Shown here piece after piece: positions 5,199 through 6,167 of a DNA stretch of 6,167 nucleotides; the first letter of the stretch is position 1; the number at the start of each line of letters is the position of its first letter. This DNA comes from an uncultured Acinetobacter sp. (GTDB lineage: Bacteria > Pseudomonadota > Gammaproteobacteria > Pseudomonadales > Moraxellaceae). The stretch spans positions 1-6,167 of the forward strand of contig CAAFWA010000167.1 of NCBI GenBank assembly GCA_900766635.1, in the 5' to 3' direction. Below the pieces are notes generated by a model, which was not told the DNA's origin, did not search any database, and saw only the letters and a program-made list of their open reading frames with translations. The translations under genes were made by a program, and so were the position numbers.

Positions 5199-5975
5199 TT
5201 ACAGGCGTTGACGTACCATTTCAAAGAAACAAATTGAGCCTGCAATTGCAACATTTAACGATTCTTGGCCGCCCGGTTGTGGAATGGCAATGGCCTTGGC
5301 ATGCTCTAAGGCATATTCAGATGCACCTTGACCCTCATTACCCAAAATCCATACACATGCCTGGCTTAAATCTTGTTCATATAAGCTTGTAGAGCGATGT
5401 GAACTGGTGACATAAACAGGGATTTCAAAGCGTGATAACACATCCTCTAAGGCAACATTTTCAAAGGTCTGTAAACTAAAATGTGCACCCATACCAGCCC
5501 GTAATACACGTGGTGACCAAAGCGATGCTGAACCTTTGGTACAGATCACTTGCTGAATACCCGCTGCAGCTGCAGAACGTAATAAAGTCCCGGCATTGCC
5601 TGGATCTTGCACATTTTCTAAGATCAAGGTGTCTTGAGTGAAATCAAGGCTTTGACGTGAACTTGGTTGGTCAATCACCGCCAAACACGGCAATGTTGTA
5701 CCAAGTGTACTTAAATCACGATATAAGCTCTCTGCAATCACAAACACTGAACCTTGATACAAATCTAAAATATCGCAGATTTCAGGATGGGTCAGTGATT
5801 TTTCAGTGGTAAAAATTGAGTTGATTTTTCGATCTTGCTCAAGCCATGCTTGGCATAAATGCGTACCCTCAAGTACAGTTTGACCTTGTTTTTTACGGTA
5901 GCTATTTTGTTCAATTAAGGCACGTAAGTGCTTAATTTTCGGATTATCTTTGGATTCTAAAAAAATAGTCGACAT
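5199..5975 (-). CDS. TrmH/SpoU-family RNA 2'-O-methyltransferase
   Basis: 258-residue SAM-dependent enzyme of the SPOUT class that methylates the 2'-OH of a ribose in rRNA or tRNA. An N-terminal L30e-like substrate-binding domain covers about 5-100, with the conserved VLEGTHL at 34-40. The knotted catalytic domain follows with all three SpoU motifs: NVQDPGNAGTLLR (121-133, with N127 and the catalytic-type R133), VWILGNEGQG (208-217) and IPQPGGQESLNVAIAG (231-246). The target nucleotide cannot be read from the sequence. The protein is not clearly RlmB or TrmH proper and looks like the broader TsnR/SpoU-like group. The ATG at 5975 is the only start fitting the family's N-terminus (SKDNPKIKHLR), yet it has no good ribosome site. 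A 10-bp hairpin stands 12 nt upstream. It follows fbp on the same strand after 50 nt, so cotranscription is possible. Confidence 0.9.
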   Translation of the reverse strand: MSTIFLESKDNPKIKHLRALIEQNSYRKKQGQTVLEGTHLCQAWLEQDRKINSIFTTEKSLTHPEICDILDLYQGSVFVIAESLYRDLSTLGTTLPCLAVIDQPSSRQSLDFTQDTLILENVQDPGNAGTLLRSAAAAGIQQVICTKGSASLWSPRVLRAGMGAHFSLQTFENVALEDVLSRFEIPVYVTSSHRSTSLYEQDLSQACVWILGNEGQGASEYALEHAKAIAIPQPGGQESLNVAIAGSICFFEMVRQRL

Positions 5976-5987
5976 GGGAGAGGCTCA

Positions 5988-6016
5988 TGCCCATAAACTC
6001 AAAGAATTTATGGGCA
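5988..6016. repeat. Perfect 10-bp stem-loop between fbp and the RNA methyltransferase gene
   Basis: TGCCCATAAA (5988-5997) and TTTATGGGCA (6007-6016) pair without mismatch around a 9-nt loop. No T-run follows on either strand, so it is not a canonical intrinsic terminator. In the minus-strand transcript it begins 9 nt after the fbp stop and ends 12 nt before the methyltransferase ATG, a position suited to 3'-end protection of fbp mRNA or to limiting ribosome entry. Confidence 0.65.
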
Positions 6017-6025
6017 ATAAAAGGA

Positions 6026-6167
6026 TTAGTTATGGTAGCTAGTAACAAGATCAACTTCATTTTTTGAACCAATAATGACAGGTACACGTTGGTGTAAATC
6101 ATTTGGTTCAATATCTAAAATACGCACACGGCCTGTCGTTGACGCACCGCCTGCTTGTTCAATCAGC
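6026..6167 (-). CDS. fbp: Class I fructose-1,6-bisphosphatase, C-terminal end only
   Basis: I translated 46 codons from the right edge to the TAA at 6028-6026. The visible part contains LIEQAGG (1-7 of the fragment), [19 protein letters not shown] (12-30) and IIGSK (31-35). This matches the C-terminus of class I FBPase, in which the pattern ILDI-x-P-x-x-LHQR-x-P-x-x-x-G-x-K is characteristic (E. coli has ILDIQPTELHQRVP, from memory). The enzyme removes the 1-phosphate of fructose-1,6-bisphosphate in gluconeogenesis and works in the cytosol. Nothing can be said about its start or promoter, which lie outside the window. Confidence 0.92.
   Translation of the reverse strand, partial: LIEQAGGASTTGRVRILDIEPNDLHQRVPVIIGSKNEVDLVTSYHN

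Noticed and set aside
5186..5392. Plus-strand open frame antisense to the 3' end of the RNA methyltransferase gene
   Set aside because: It covers the conserved SpoU motif 3 region on the other strand, so the frame is explained by codon bias there.
5563..5579. GCTGCAGCTGCAG-like repeat in the RNA methyltransferase gene
   Set aside because: It encodes the alanine run AAAA within SpoU motif 1 and needs no other explanation.

Overview
This 6.2-kb window looks like an ordinary piece of gammaproteobacterial chromosome, most probably Acinetobacter or a close Moraxellaceae relative. That assignment rests on three things seen by eye: modest GC content, the protein sequences, and the gene order purM-purN divergent from an AI-2E/PerM-family gene followed by hda. 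The species cannot be fixed without a database search. No mobile element, CRISPR array, tRNA or rRNA is visible.

Layout. Positions 1-1607 hold the purine pair on the minus strand: purM is transcribed first, followed 6 nt later by purN, which runs off the left edge. A 134-bp divergent region (1608-1741) carries a perfect TATAAT for purM and an 8-bp inverted repeat ahead of perM. On the plus strand, a PerM-like membrane protein (1742-2962) and hda (2985-3695) form a short operon. It ends in a compact hairpin terminator at 3694-3722 that is shared with the convergent minus-strand operon.

That minus-strand operon (5064 down to 3721) is the most interesting part. It encodes an ECF-like sigma factor, a 106-residue single-pass membrane protein overlapping it by 4 nt, and a 133-residue predicted secreted DUF3106-type helical repeat protein overlapping by 11 nt. 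The arrangement suggests a cell-envelope signalling module in which the small membrane protein would be the anti-sigma factor; this is inference from gene order, size and topology. The first two genes each carry a long homopolymer tract where any single-base slip would truncate the protein or remove its membrane segment.

Positions 5065-5198 are non-coding, apart from a 14-bp palindrome. Next comes a SpoU/TrmH-family RNA methyltransferase on the minus strand (5199-5975), preceded by a perfect 10-bp hairpin just upstream of its start. The last 46 codons of class I fructose-1,6-bisphosphatase (fbp, minus strand) enter from the right edge.

Most genes are housekeeping: purine synthesis, gluconeogenesis, control of DnaA and RNA modification. 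Hda shows an unusual combination of nucleotide-site residues compared with the E. coli protein as I remember it.
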